From contig PAMZ01000005.1 in assembly GCA_002707495.1 (NCBI GenBank), positions 182,971 to 246,970 of the forward strand: 64,000 bases of DNA. The letters are read 5' to 3'. This DNA comes from Halobacteriovoraceae bacterium. GTDB lineage: Bacteria > Bdellovibrionota > Bacteriovoracia > Bacteriovoracales > Bacteriovoracaceae. Below the pieces are notes generated by a model, which was not told the DNA's origin, did not search any database, and worked only from the letters and a program-made list of their open reading frames with translations. The translations under genes and the position numbers were made by a program. Within the stretch, counting starts at the first letter, position 1. Every line of letters begins with the position of its first letter. Positions 54,119-63,857 of the stretch are shown piece by piece.

Positions 54119-55164
54119 TGAACAATTTTTTCAGCAGATTTAGCATCGCCGTAGAGACTTTTTGGAAATTCAATTTTTTCTCTCATGATTCTTTTAAAGT
54201 TAGAAAGAATTTTTTCTTTCTTTGCACCTACGAGAGAATTAACTCGACTTTCAACTAACTCCACCCATTCAGTTTCGTCTCTCATTGTTATACAAGGTTT
54301 ATCAAAAAAGTAAGCCTCCTTTTGAAGCCCACCTGAGTCAGTCATAACGAATCTACAGTTTTTTAACAACTCTACCATATCGAAATAACCAACAGGTTCA
54401 ATTGTATCAAAGTCAAACTTAAGATTATTTTTTTTCATGATATTTTTGGTGCGTGGATGGATCGGTAAAATAATTTTTACAGTTTTACTAATCTCATTTA
54501 AAGACTCCACGATGGAGGTCAGTCTATCGATATCATCAGTGTTTTCCGCTCTATGACAAGTCACCAAAGCAAATTCTCCTTGAATTTTATCTAATCTAGA
54601 CTTTTTAGCTGAGGACTTTGCATAGAATGTAGCTGCATCAAACATTACATCACCCACGTTTAAAACTTGAATATCTATATTTTCATAGCCTTCATTTTTT
54701 AAATTTTTTACAGCTTGCTCTGTTGGGCAAAACAAAACTTTGGAGATTCTATCGGTAAGAATCCTATTTTGCTCTTCTGGCATTCGCATATTATAACTCC
54801 TAAGACCAGCTTCTACATGTGCTACATTTATATGGAGTTTTGAAGCGGCTAGAGCACCAGCAAGAGTACTATTAGTATCTCCATAAACAAGTACCCAGTC
54901 TGGTTTTTCCTTTAAGAGAACTTCTTCAATTTTTTCTAACATTTGTCCTGTCATGGCGCCATGCCCCAGACCATTAATGGCAAAATGATAATTAGGTTTA
55001 GGAATCTCCATTTCTTCAAAAAAGATATCACTCATATTCGCGTCAAAATGCTGCCCCGTATGCACGATCACTTCTGTAATACCTTCTATGTTCTTTATAA
55101 CTCTGCTTATGGTTGCAGCTTTTACGAACTGTGGTCTAGCGCCTATGACAGTTAGAATTTTCAT
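54091..55164 (-). CDS. UDP-sugar 2-epimerase, WbpI/WecB family
   Basis: The 357-residue product is a non-hydrolysing 2-epimerase with TVIGARPQFVKA at the start, HTGQHFDANMSDIFFEE, YGDTNSTLAGALAA, EAGLRSYNMRMPEEQNR and TDSGGLQKEA. From memory it is closer to WbpI, which converts the di-N-acetyl-glucuronic form to the manno form, than to WecB (for example MRDETEWVELV). It would then act with the WbpD-like partial gene at the right edge. WecB activity on UDP-GlcNAc cannot be excluded. Confidence 0.85.
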   Translation of the reverse strand: MKILTVIGARPQFVKAATISRVIKNIEGITEVIVHTGQHFDANMSDIFFEEMEIPKPNYHFAINGLGHGAMTGQMLEKIEEVLLKEKPDWVLVYGDTNSTLAGALAASKLHINVAHVEAGLRSYNMRMPEEQNRILTDRISKVLFCPTEQAVKNLKNEGYENIDIQVLNVGDVMFDAATFYAKSSAKKSRLDKIQGEFALVTCHRAENTDDIDRLTSIVESLNEISKTVKIILPIHPRTKNIMKKNNLKFDFDTIEPVGYFDMVELLKNCRFVMTDSGGLQKEAYFFDKPCITMRDETEWVELVESRVNSLVGAKKEKILSNFKRIMREKIEFPKSLYGDAKSAEKIVHYLLDPVER

Positions 55165-55226
55165 GATTTTCTTCCTTGTAGTCTATAAATTAATAAGCTA
55201 GTTAATCATAAATATAAAGGAATGTC

Positions 55227-56333
55227 TTGAAAGGGGAAAGCGTCGAAACTCAAGAACTTAATAGTAGAAGCCAGAAATTTGGCAAAGTAATTTTGGTTTC
55301 ACTGTTTTTTGAGCCGAATCCCTCTGTTAGCTCAAAAAGAACGTCCTTTTGGGCCTTCTATCTAGCTCAGTTTTACCAAGTAAATGTAATAACCAGCTCA
55401 TGTTTGACAACCGAAATTTCTCCTTACAAAGGCATAAACTCCCAGGTTGAGATCTCAGAAATACCTAAAGTGTCATCTTCTCTAATTTGGGTAATAAAGG
55501 TGCTTTTTAAAATCCTCCAAAAATCTGTCTCAAATAATTATAGAGCAATTATAATGAGTGGAGGTCCTTTTGAAATATTTTTAATCTCTCCTATCCTTAG
55601 AGCTCTAGGCTTTAAAACAATTCTTGATTTTAGAGATCCATTTGCAAATAATAAGAGATTTCAAGATAACTGGCTAAGGAATATAGGAAAACGAGCTTTA
55701 GAGAGGATTTTTATTTTATCCTCATCCAAAATAATTACTGTAAATAATTCTTTAGCAAGGAAGCTAAATTCTAAAAAAAAGGTATCTGTCATACCGAATG
55801 GATTCGCAAATTATAAAAATATAACTCTCGGTAAAGTGGAACGTAATACATTTTATACTAATGGCCAGATCTACTGCGGAACTAATGAATTATGGTCGAG
55901 TATAAAGCAGGTCAATCCTCAAGCAAAAATGTTCTACCAAGGGGATAAGGGACTAAACTTTTTTCCCAATTCAAAAGATGACGTTTTCTTTTTACCTCCC
56001 ATGCAACATCAAAAAGTGCTTGAAGAAGCGAGTAGATTCGAAATAATGATCTTGTTTGGATGTAACAATAATGAAGTTTCTTATACGAAGATATATGATT
56101 TTCTTTTTTTAAAAAAGAAAATCATCGTTTTTAACGATGCGAAAGCGGAAAACTCTGAACTAAAGAATTTATTAAGGGAATATCCTTTAACTTTATTCTT
56201 ATATCCCAACGAAATAGACTTAAATAGGCTAAGAAAATTCTTAACTCTAGATAATGATACAGGAGTATATAATACTAGCCAATTTAATAGAATTCATGGA
56301 GGCGAAGCTATTAAAAGAATTTTAGAATCCTAA
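55227..56333 (+). CDS. Probable family 4-like glycosyltransferase
   Basis: The TTG start at 55227 follows AAAGGA, which fits; no ATG is better placed. The 368-residue product has a GT-B-like N-terminal half (IIMSGGPFEIFLISPILRAL, then ILDFRDPF) and NGFANYKN near the middle, but the usual EX7E donor motif is indistinct. It lies between epimerase and glycosyltransferase genes and ends two bases before the convergent gene. Function as a glycosyltransferase is likely but not certain. Confidence 0.6.
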   Translation: MKGESVETQELNSRSQKFGKVILVSLFFEPNPSVSSKRTSFWAFYLAQFYQVNVITSSCLTTEISPYKGINSQVEISEIPKVSSSLIWVIKVLFKILQKSVSNNYRAIIMSGGPFEIFLISPILRALGFKTILDFRDPFANNKRFQDNWLRNIGKRALERIFILSSSKIITVNNSLARKLNSKKKVSVIPNGFANYKNITLGKVERNTFYTNGQIYCGTNELWSSIKQVNPQAKMFYQGDKGLNFFPNSKDDVFFLPPMQHQKVLEEASRFEIMILFGCNNNEVSYTKIYDFLFLKKKIIVFNDAKAENSELKNLLREYPLTLFLYPNEIDLNRLRKFLTLDNDTGVYNTSQFNRIHGGEAIKRILES

Positions 56334-56335
56334 AA

Positions 56336-57709
56336 CTATTGTGCAACTTTTGCTTCTATAGACTCATCTCTTAATTGCGAATACATCTTACTAAAATCTT
56401 TAGAAAGTGATTCCCAAGTGAATTTTTCTCTATTATTAACAATTCTATTTTTTATCTCTCTATATTTGTTTTTATCACTCCAAAGAGCATCGATTGCTTT
56501 TCCGTAATCAACACCCTCAGATAGATCCCAAACCATGCCAAAGCCTTCCCCGACCAATACTTTCTTCACATTGACGAGCCCCTCATGTGCAATCATAGGA
56601 GTACCTGCCAGCATAAATTCGTACATTTTATTAGGGGAGGAAATTCTAGTATTGATATCATCTGGGTGGTAGGGCATAAAGCCTATATCTGCGGAATTAG
56701 CCCAGAAAAGAACCTCGTCCCATGGAACAGGAGGTAAAAAGTGAACTTGATCTTTAATACCCAAGGTACTTGCTAGACTTTTAAACTCTTCTATTTCAGC
56801 ACTCCAACTCAGTAAAACAAGGTGCGGCTTTACTCTTGAACTTTGGATCCCTTCCATTAGCAAGTGAATTTTCCGCCCCTTATTTATACCTCCTTGAAAG
56901 ATAACAATTGGAGAATCTTCGGGAATCGTTAGTTTCTCTCTAATCAGGTTATAATTGGTGTTTTTATCAAACTTTCTTGGGTAGGTCGTAGCATTAGTTA
57001 GGACAGAATATTTAAAATTATATTGATACTCTTTTCGCATAAAGTCTGCTTGCTCATCATTTATGACAACTAACCAATCTGCATCCCTTATCAGTTTCTT
57101 TTCCTGCTTTATGAGCTCAGATTTTAATCTACCCTCAATAAATGGTTGAAAAGGGTAAATTTCATGTGCATCATAGACAAGTTTAATTTTTCCACCAATT
57201 TTATTTTTCAGCTCCACACCGATACCTAAGGAGGGTAAATCATGAACATGTATAACATTAGGAGCATATTTAATAATGCTTGCTTCAACCTGTTGCTCCC
57301 AATAGCGAGAGTCGAAGTAAAGACTCTTATCGCCAAAAATGGCCCTAAAAAACTTTAATACTGATAGTGCTAGGAAGCGCTTCCAAACCTTCAGTCTCAT
57401 TTGACTAACTTTAAGGTACCCATATTCAGGATATCTAATAGCCGCTATCATCAATGCTACAGTATTTGGAAAACCTCTTTTTTTTAAACGAGCAAACATT
57501 GCATTGCAAGAAGTAACCATCGGGTGCTCTCTAACAGTGGGAAACCTTTTAATCTCATAAGTTGCACTATCCCTGGTAGATATTGGATCTTTACAAGGTC
57601 CTTCTTCTGCAAATAACACAACCTCCATTCCCATAGCTACTAGTGTTTCCATCTCTTGAAGAATCCTTCTATCAAGAATATACCCTTTCTCAATCATTGC
57701 TACTTTCAT
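56336..57709 (-). CDS. Family 4 glycosyltransferase
   Basis: The 457-residue product resembles GT-B glycosyltransferases. It has VHDLPSLGIG and KLVYDAHEIYPF in the acceptor half and VIFQGGINKGR, FLPPVPWDEV and PNKMYEFMLAG in the donor half. It probably adds a sugar to the lipid-linked glycan. It is the last gene of a minus-strand operon running from the right edge, starting six bases after the preceding epimerase. Confidence 0.87.
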   Translation of the reverse strand: MKVAMIEKGYILDRRILQEMETLVAMGMEVVLFAEEGPCKDPISTRDSATYEIKRFPTVREHPMVTSCNAMFARLKKRGFPNTVALMIAAIRYPEYGYLKVSQMRLKVWKRFLALSVLKFFRAIFGDKSLYFDSRYWEQQVEASIIKYAPNVIHVHDLPSLGIGVELKNKIGGKIKLVYDAHEIYPFQPFIEGRLKSELIKQEKKLIRDADWLVVINDEQADFMRKEYQYNFKYSVLTNATTYPRKFDKNTNYNLIREKLTIPEDSPIVIFQGGINKGRKIHLLMEGIQSSRVKPHLVLLSWSAEIEEFKSLASTLGIKDQVHFLPPVPWDEVLFWANSADIGFMPYHPDDINTRISSPNKMYEFMLAGTPMIAHEGLVNVKKVLVGEGFGMVWDLSEGVDYGKAIDALWSDKNKYREIKNRIVNNREKFTWESLSKDFSKMYSQLRDESIEAKVAQ

Positions 57710-57714
57710 ACTAT

Positions 57715-58806
57715 TTATCTCTCGTAAAAATCTTTAATTAGCTTCGAAATTTTTTCAGACGCCTTGCCTGCCCCAAACAAACTAAATGCCTTTTCAGTAT
57801 CAACGATTAGATCCTTTGAGTATAGCTCAGACAAAACCGGTTCAAGGTTTTCAGTTTCTCCCAAGGCAATATGTGCAAGATCATTTTCTACAAATTCACT
57901 CCAAGTAAGTTTCTTAAAGATCATTATAGTCTTAGCACCACTCCACACCGCCTCTCTAGACACACCTCCAGAGTCTGTAAAAACCCAGTTCGCATTTCTG
58001 GACATTGTTAACGAATCATAATAACTCAAAGGTTCAATAAAGCGAATGTTTCGGAAGTTATGCTCAGATGTCACTTTCTGTAAAAGATTATCCACACGTG
58101 GGTGCACAGGATAAAGGGTCTTTAGTTTTAATGAGTCCACAAATTTAAGAATAGACAGAAATCTTTTTTCAGCCTCTAAGTCCGTATTCTCTGGTCTATG
58201 TAAAGTCATATAATTAAATTCATTAGATTGAATTTCAAATCTATCTAGCAAAGCCTCATTCATCGACTGACAAGAATCGATATAAGTATCTAACAAGACA
58301 TCGCCAACATAGTGTGAGTTCGCCTCAAGGTTTTCTAAAGTTAAATTCACCATGGCTTTTTCAGTTGGAGCGAAACATAAAGAAGCCAAATGATCTGTCA
58401 AAATTCGATTAACCTCCTCGGGTCTTCGTTTATCTTTATCTCTGGTTCCAGACTCTATATGAAAGATTGGTATGTTCAGTTTTGCTGCTGAAAGACTTGC
58501 CGCTAAAGTGGAATTTGTATCTCCATCGACAATTACTCCATCCGCCTTCTCCTTAATTAAAACTTTTTCAAAAGCTATCATAATCTTTGCAGTCATCTCT
58601 GAATGAGACCCCGATCCAACTTCTAAATTGTACTTGGGTGGAGTTAAGCCAAGTTGTCTAAACAAATTTCCACTTAACTCATCTGAATAATGTTGGCCTG
58701 TATGAACCAAGACTTGATCAAAACCCATAGAGTCTAATTTCTCCCACACAGGCTTAACCTGCATAAGTTGCGGTCTTGCACCAATAACCCTGATTAGTTT
58801 TTTCAT
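57715..58806 (-). CDS. UDP-sugar 2-epimerase, second paralogue
   Basis: This 363-residue product shares the family blocks RVIGARPQLMQV, HTGQHYSDELSGNLF, DGDTNSTLAASLSA, ESGTRDKDKRRPEE and TDSGGVSREA with the epimerase at 54091 but differs at many positions. It lies in a separate operon beside the ABC exporter, overlapping the ATPase gene by four bases (ATGA). It probably makes a ManNAc-type donor for the ABC-exported glycan. Confidence 0.88.
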   Translation of the reverse strand: MKKLIRVIGARPQLMQVKPVWEKLDSMGFDQVLVHTGQHYSDELSGNLFRQLGLTPPKYNLEVGSGSHSEMTAKIMIAFEKVLIKEKADGVIVDGDTNSTLAASLSAAKLNIPIFHIESGTRDKDKRRPEEVNRILTDHLASLCFAPTEKAMVNLTLENLEANSHYVGDVLLDTYIDSCQSMNEALLDRFEIQSNEFNYMTLHRPENTDLEAEKRFLSILKFVDSLKLKTLYPVHPRVDNLLQKVTSEHNFRNIRFIEPLSYYDSLTMSRNANWVFTDSGGVSREAVWSGAKTIMIFKKLTWSEFVENDLAHIALGETENLEPVLSELYSKDLIVDTEKAFSLFGAGKASEKISKLIKDFYER

Positions 58807-59561
58807 CCTTCCACCTTTGCCACTTCTCTCTTATAGTATTGAATTCCACCGGTTGTTTCTCCATCGTAGACGACACTTCCATTTTTAAGTACTATAACTC
58901 GATCTACAATATCTTCAATCAAAGTGAGATCATGGCTAACAATTATCATAATTTTTGCTTTTTCAAGTAGCTCACCTATTCTTTTTTTAGCCTTTTCAAT
59001 AAAACTTATATCTCCAGCTGAAATCATTTCATCAAAGACCAAAATCTCAGGTTCTATACTAGTTGCAATTGCAAAAGCTAACCTAGCGACCATCCCAGAA
59101 GAGTAATATTTAATTGGAGTATCTATAAAATCGTCAATGCCGGCGAATTCAATTACTTCTTTCTCTTTTTCCTGAATCTGAATTTTATTAAAGCCAAGCA
59201 TATAACCGTTTAAGTATATATTCTCTCGTCCGGTAAACTCCGGGTTAAAGCCTGCACCAACTTCTATAAGAGGTTGCATATTACCTTGAACTTCTACGAC
59301 GCCCTCTGTTGGTTGCAAAATGCCACAAACCACTTTAAGCAAAGTACTTTTACCTGCACCATTCAAACCAATTACGCCCAATTTATCTCCATCGTTTAAT
59401 GTAAAAGAAATACCGTCCAAAGCATAAAACGACGACACCTTTGACATATTCTTCCTTGTTTTCCAACTAAACAGCTTTGTAACATATTCCTTAAATGTAT
59501 AAATTTGATCAGTAAACTTGAGATACTCTAACCTTACATTTTCTACTTTTACTTGATGCAT
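58803..59561 (-). CDS. wzt: Polysaccharide ABC exporter ATPase (Wzt-like)
   Basis: The 252-residue ATPase has Walker A GLNGAGKST, the signature YSSGMVARL and Walker B ILVFDEMISAGD, all typical of Wzt/TagH/KpsT ATPases. Unlike many Wzt proteins it lacks the C-terminal carbohydrate-binding domain. So it may not need a terminal sugar mark, as in capsule and teichoic acid exporters. It pairs with the permease 12 bases upstream. Confidence 0.92.
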   Translation of the reverse strand: MHQVKVENVRLEYLKFTDQIYTFKEYVTKLFSWKTRKNMSKVSSFYALDGISFTLNDGDKLGVIGLNGAGKSTLLKVVCGILQPTEGVVEVQGNMQPLIEVGAGFNPEFTGRENIYLNGYMLGFNKIQIQEKEKEVIEFAGIDDFIDTPIKYYSSGMVARLAFAIATSIEPEILVFDEMISAGDISFIEKAKKRIGELLEKAKIMIIVSHDLTLIEDIVDRVIVLKNGSVVYDGETTGGIQYYKREVAKVEG

Positions 59562-59573
59562 ATAGGCACTCCA

Positions 59574-60362
59574 CTACAATTTAAAAATGACTTTATTCTC
59601 AAATTTTTTAAGGAAAACTCTCCCAATCAAGAAAGAACTAATTGAAATAATTAAACATATCATAATCAACTCCACCTCAGGCATTTTTCCATGAACGATT
59701 GGACGTCGAATAATTTCCAAAAAATAATAAATGGGATTAAGTGCAATAATTATTTGGAATTTTTTGGGCATTTGCTCAATGGTGTAGGCTATTGGGCTCA
59801 TAAAAAAAGTAGCTTGCATCAACACAGGGACAATATATTTTAAGTCTCTAAAAAACACACCCGCTACTGCCAAAAGCTTTATAATCCCAAGAATGAAAAC
59901 AACAAACAATATGAGTCCAACTGGCACAAAAAGTACTGGAAGACTAACTTTAAAAATACCAAAAGCCGTTCCTACAAGAACTATGGTTACAAACGATATT
60001 AAAAAATTTGCTAATTCATAGAAAACATCACTTAGAATGTAAACAAGCTTAGGTATAGCAACTTTCTTCAGATAATGTTCATTCGACAAGAAAACAAGTG
60101 TTGATTTACTTACAGCAGCTGAAAAAAAGCCAAAAAGAATTGCTCCTGAAAAAAAATTTCCAAAGTAATTCTCAGCCGCAGATCGAGCCAGTTGAGACAA
60201 CACAATAGCGATCACTCCATATTGAAATATTGGTACAAGTACTGTCCACACGTATCCCAGCACAGATCTTCGATATCTCACCTTAAGATTTGAACTAACG
60301 AACGACCCGATTACATATTTATATTTAAAAGCTTCTTTGTAATCACTAACTATTGAAAACAA
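59574..60362 (-). CDS. wzm: Polysaccharide ABC exporter permease (Wzm-like)
   Basis: The 262-residue product has six membrane segments and the family start KYKYVIGSFVSSNLKVRYRR, with LGYVWTVLVPI near residue 40. With the adjacent ATPase it forms an exporter for complete, lipid-linked polysaccharide. It follows the AsnB gene by 11 bases in the same operon. Confidence 0.92.
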   Translation of the reverse strand: MFSIVSDYKEAFKYKYVIGSFVSSNLKVRYRRSVLGYVWTVLVPIFQYGVIAIVLSQLARSAAENYFGNFFSGAILFGFFSAAVSKSTLVFLSNEHYLKKVAIPKLVYILSDVFYELANFLISFVTIVLVGTAFGIFKVSLPVLFVPVGLILFVVFILGIIKLLAVAGVFFRDLKYIVPVLMQATFFMSPIAYTIEQMPKKFQIIIALNPIYYFLEIIRRPIVHGKMPEVELIMICLIISISSFLIGRVFLKKFENKVIFKL

Positions 60363-60373
60363 AATCCCTCCAT

Positions 60374-62287
60374 CTACTTCATCAGCTTTTTGAAATTACT
60401 GTGGTCATCAAAAAATCTTTTTTGCCATAATTCCATTGATAGCATTCCCCAAAGCCTTCTACTAAATCGAGGCTCTGATTCCAGGCTTTCTATTAGTGGC
60501 TTGTAATTAAAATATTTCCTATTTTTAGCTTGAGTAGAAGAAAAAGTATCAAAAACAAAGTCCTTTAGCTCTCCTTGCAACCACTCGTTTAAAGGGACAG
60601 GAAAACCCATTTTCCCCTTTCTATCAATGATCTCTTTACAGAGATATCTGTCAGCGACCTCACTGAAAATTAACTTTAATGTCCCATCCTTAAACTTAAT
60701 ATCTGAAGGCATAGTTGCTGCAAACTCAACCACCTTTTTGTCTAAAAGTGGCACTCGACTTTCAAGACCATGAGCCATACTCATTCTATCCTCGACTTGT
60801 AACAAGGCAGGAAGTAATGTCTTAAAATCAAAATGAGTCATCTTATCGAAATATGAATCGTTCCCTACACTTTCACCATTGAAGATTTCCAAAAAAGCGT
60901 TAAAAGGATTGTAGTCTCCAAACTCTTCCCAATTAATCTCACTTCCCAAGCTAGGTGCACGATTAATTAGATCAAAGTATCGATGATCCATAGGCTCGAA
61001 CAACCCCTTAGAAAAGAACTGCTTGATCATTGGTTTGTAATTTTTTAAAGCTGTTAAATTTGGAATTATTGATTCGTAAGTTACAATGAAATTTCCATTT
61101 TCAAGTGTTCCATCAATTGCTCCTTTTATACATTGTTCAAAATAAGCTACAATGTACCTAGAGTAACCTCCAAAAATTTCATCTCCGCCTTGCCCACCAA
61201 GGACTACTTTTCTGTGCTCTGAAGCCAACTCAGACACACAATATTGAGCAAAAGACCCTGGCCCTGCAACTGGGTAATCAAGATAATAAATTATATCCTC
61301 AATATGTTTTAAGAAGTCTTTATGGGTAATATCTCTTTCAAATAGATCTATATCGAAATGATTAGATTGAGCTCTGGCGAATGAGGATTCATCAAACAAT
61401 TCACCAGCTGATGAAAACTTACCAACAAATCCAACGAGATCTTTCCCTGCTGATAGCTTTGCCATTGCAGCAATAGAGCTCGAGTCAATTCCACCACTGA
61501 TGTAGGACCCTACTTGAACATCACTTCTAAGGTGGAGTTCGATCGACTCATGAAGCAAGGAATGTAATTTATCTTGGAAATATTTTCGAGTATGATCCTC
61601 ATCAATATTATAAAAGACTTCCCAGTATTTATGAAATTTCAAACCAGTAGTCTTAGACCATTTGATATAGTGAGCCGGTTTAAGTTCAAATATATTTTTA
61701 AAAGGTGTCTTGTGACCAAGATACAACTGGAAGACCAAGTAATCTCTCAAAGCTTCATCTTCAATCTCTAACTTATCTATAAATGGTATCAACGCCTTTA
61801 CTTCAGAAGCCACAAATATTGTATTTTCCACAACCGTATAATAAAGTGGTTTTATGCCAAACTGATCTCGTGCAATAAACATCTCTTTTTTGACTTGATC
61901 CCAAATAGCAAAGGAAAACATCCCTCTAAACCTTGCTAAACATCCTTCTCCCCAGCAGTCATAGGCAGCCAAAATAACTTCTGTATCTGAGTCAGTTTTA
62001 AATTGATACTTACCTTTAAGCTCTTGCCTCAACTCCTTATAATTGTATAGCTCACCGTTGTAGGTAATCGTGAGTTGATCACGATAAGTCATAGGCTGTA
62101 GTCCATTTTCTAAGTCTATAATTGCTAACCGCCTATGGCCTAGCCCCACTGAATTATTTTCATTTATCCAAATCCCCTCACCGTCAGGACCACGATGCTT
62201 CTGCAAATCATTCATTACAGAAACCATCTTTCTTATATTAGGCTGGAAATCTAGATTATTATCTAAAACGACTGAAATCCCACACAT
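60374..62287 (-). CDS. AsnB-like glutamine-dependent amidotransferase
   Basis: The 637-residue protein begins MCGISVVL, with Cys2 as the glutaminase nucleophile, then HRGPDGEG and NGELYN. The synthetase domain has the PP-loop SGGIDSSS and GGQGGDEIFGGY. AsnB-like proteins normally make asparagine, but members in O-antigen clusters amidate uronic acids. Its place between the exporter and deacetylase genes favours that role. It overlaps the deacetylase gene by one base. Confidence 0.9.
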   Translation of the reverse strand: MCGISVVLDNNLDFQPNIRKMVSVMNDLQKHRGPDGEGIWINENNSVGLGHRRLAIIDLENGLQPMTYRDQLTITYNGELYNYKELRQELKGKYQFKTDSDTEVILAAYDCWGEGCLARFRGMFSFAIWDQVKKEMFIARDQFGIKPLYYTVVENTIFVASEVKALIPFIDKLEIEDEALRDYLVFQLYLGHKTPFKNIFELKPAHYIKWSKTTGLKFHKYWEVFYNIDEDHTRKYFQDKLHSLLHESIELHLRSDVQVGSYISGGIDSSSIAAMAKLSAGKDLVGFVGKFSSAGELFDESSFARAQSNHFDIDLFERDITHKDFLKHIEDIIYYLDYPVAGPGSFAQYCVSELASEHRKVVLGGQGGDEIFGGYSRYIVAYFEQCIKGAIDGTLENGNFIVTYESIIPNLTALKNYKPMIKQFFSKGLFEPMDHRYFDLINRAPSLGSEINWEEFGDYNPFNAFLEIFNGESVGNDSYFDKMTHFDFKTLLPALLQVEDRMSMAHGLESRVPLLDKKVVEFAATMPSDIKFKDGTLKLIFSEVADRYLCKEIIDRKGKMGFPVPLNEWLQGELKDFVFDTFSSTQAKNRKYFNYKPLIESLESEPRFSRRLWGMLSMELWQKRFFDDHSNFKKLMK

Positions 62288-63084
62288 TATAGAAGCTCTT
62301 TTTCTTGTGCTAGTAAATCTCTACAGAGAAAAAACTGAAAATTCTCACTTTTGAGTTTTTTGATTAAGTCCAGCGTGAAATTAGTTATCCCATAGTCTGA
62401 CTTTCTGTATTTACTAAGATAACTTTCTTCAACTTTCGTAAGGTCTGTAATTCCTCTTACTGCATCTCTTCTTTGATCATCAGAAACTGTATTTAAATAA
62501 AAAAGTAATGGGTGAATATTAAAGATCTTTAATCCTACAGTATTAAAATTAATTTTAGAAACTTCTAGTTCAGTCTCTGTATCTAGCTGAATACCATCTT
62601 CCCAAAAATAGGAAAAACGATTGATACCAAATTGATCTTTATAACCTGATATGAAAGGCTGGTTCCACAAGAAAGTACTTATGTCATATGAGATACTAGA
62701 CTTCACTGCCATTTCAGCAATGTTTTGTCCAAAAAAATTTCTATGACATCTTAACCCAATAGCTCCAGGATAAAGTTTTTTTAAATTTTCGATCTTTCTT
62801 GTCAGGCCATGTTCAGGCTCTGGCCTTGTATTGTCTGGGTGCAAACCAATTTCGATTTGACCTTGCCGTTGTGCACTTCTCAGAATTTCAGAGTCATGAG
62901 TCGCAAAACAGGTCAATGGAATCTCTAGCTCTCTAAAAATATCAAGCATATACTTAATACAAAAATCAGGAGCCCAATCAATATCGGCTGTTAAAAGACA
63001 TCTCTTATCATTGGGTTCAAGATTGTAAAACTTTGAATAAGGCTGTGATTGAAGCACGGAAATAGATCTATCTAGATTCTGCAT
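62287..63084 (-). CDS. Polysaccharide deacetylase-like protein
   Basis: The Met at 63084 is chosen because GAGGA lies just before it; the frame is open to 63114. The 265-residue product has a deacetylase-like fold with LTADIDWAPD (metal/catalytic Asp), IGLHPDN and LRCHRNF. These correspond roughly to the motifs of the carbohydrate esterase 4 family, though not closely. Some similar genes in O-antigen clusters (WbmS-like) have no proven activity. It overlaps the acyltransferase gene by 17 bases. Confidence 0.65.
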   Translation of the reverse strand: MQNLDRSISVLQSQPYSKFYNLEPNDKRCLLTADIDWAPDFCIKYMLDIFRELEIPLTCFATHDSEILRSAQRQGQIEIGLHPDNTRPEPEHGLTRKIENLKKLYPGAIGLRCHRNFFGQNIAEMAVKSSISYDISTFLWNQPFISGYKDQFGINRFSYFWEDGIQLDTETELEVSKINFNTVGLKIFNIHPLLFYLNTVSDDQRRDAVRGITDLTKVEESYLSKYRKSDYGITNFTLDLIKKLKSENFQFFLCRDLLAQEKELL

Positions 63085-63820
63085 GATTCCTCGATAAAAC
63101 TTCTTCCATTTCAAGTAACAAAGAGTCTAGTTCTGACTGAAACTCATCAGGGTATTCTCTGTAAAATCTCATCCACGGATGTCTTTTTTCAGTTGGTTTA
63201 TGTTTCAATCTGTCTATATCGCCAACAATTTTCCCTTCTCCTCCGACTGCAATTTTACAGTCAGGTACGTCCCGAGAAATTCTAGAAAAAGCTCCAACCA
63301 TTGCGCCTTTACCAATCGTCACACCAGGCAAAATAACACTTTGGGTACAAACTATAGACGCTTTTCTAAGAGTAACCCCCTCCATTAAGCCGGAGGGAGG
63401 TATGGGATCATTTGTAAGTACAACATAAGGGAAAACCCACACATAGTCTTCGATTACAGCACCTTTTCCTATATGAACATTACTATGGAATCTGACATTT
63501 TTTCCAACTCTTACTTCACCTTCGATATCGTTTAGTGATCCAATCTGAAAATTAACTCCTGCAATTGTTCCTTCTCGAATTAAAGTCTTATGACCTACCT
63601 TCAATCCATCTTCAAAGGTGGAACCTTCATATAAAGTACTATGAGACCTAATTGTAGAGTTATTACCTATTTTTAAGGTTTTACCCTTAAATCTGCCTGG
63701 AGCTGGATATCCGATTATACAAAAATCTTCAATTCTACAATTTTCACCTATTTCTACATTAGGATGAATAATCGCTGTATCTGCGATATAAGTGTTCTTA
63801 CCAATCTTTGCAGTATTCAT
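63068..63820 (-). CDS. Left-handed beta-helix acyltransferase
   Basis: The start at 63820 gives MNTAKIGKNTYIADTAIIHP; four extra upstream codons are possible. The 250-residue product has many hexapeptide repeats, such as IGENCRIEDFCIIG, VGKNVRFHSNVHIG and LPGVTIGKGAMVGA. It is probably a sugar N- or O-acetyltransferase using acetyl-CoA. It lies between the WbpD-like partial gene and the deacetylase-like gene in one operon. Confidence 0.85.
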   Translation of the reverse strand: MNTAKIGKNTYIADTAIIHPNVEIGENCRIEDFCIIGYPAPGRFKGKTLKIGNNSTIRSHSTLYEGSTFEDGLKVGHKTLIREGTIAGVNFQIGSLNDIEGEVRVGKNVRFHSNVHIGKGAVIEDYVWVFPYVVLTNDPIPPSGLMEGVTLRKASIVCTQSVILPGVTIGKGAMVGAFSRISRDVPDCKIAVGGEGKIVGDIDRLKHKPTEKRHPWMRFYREYPDEFQSELDSLLLEMEEVLSRNHAESR

Positions 63821-63857
63821 AATTTCACCCAAGAATAAAGTGTATTAAACAAGCTTT

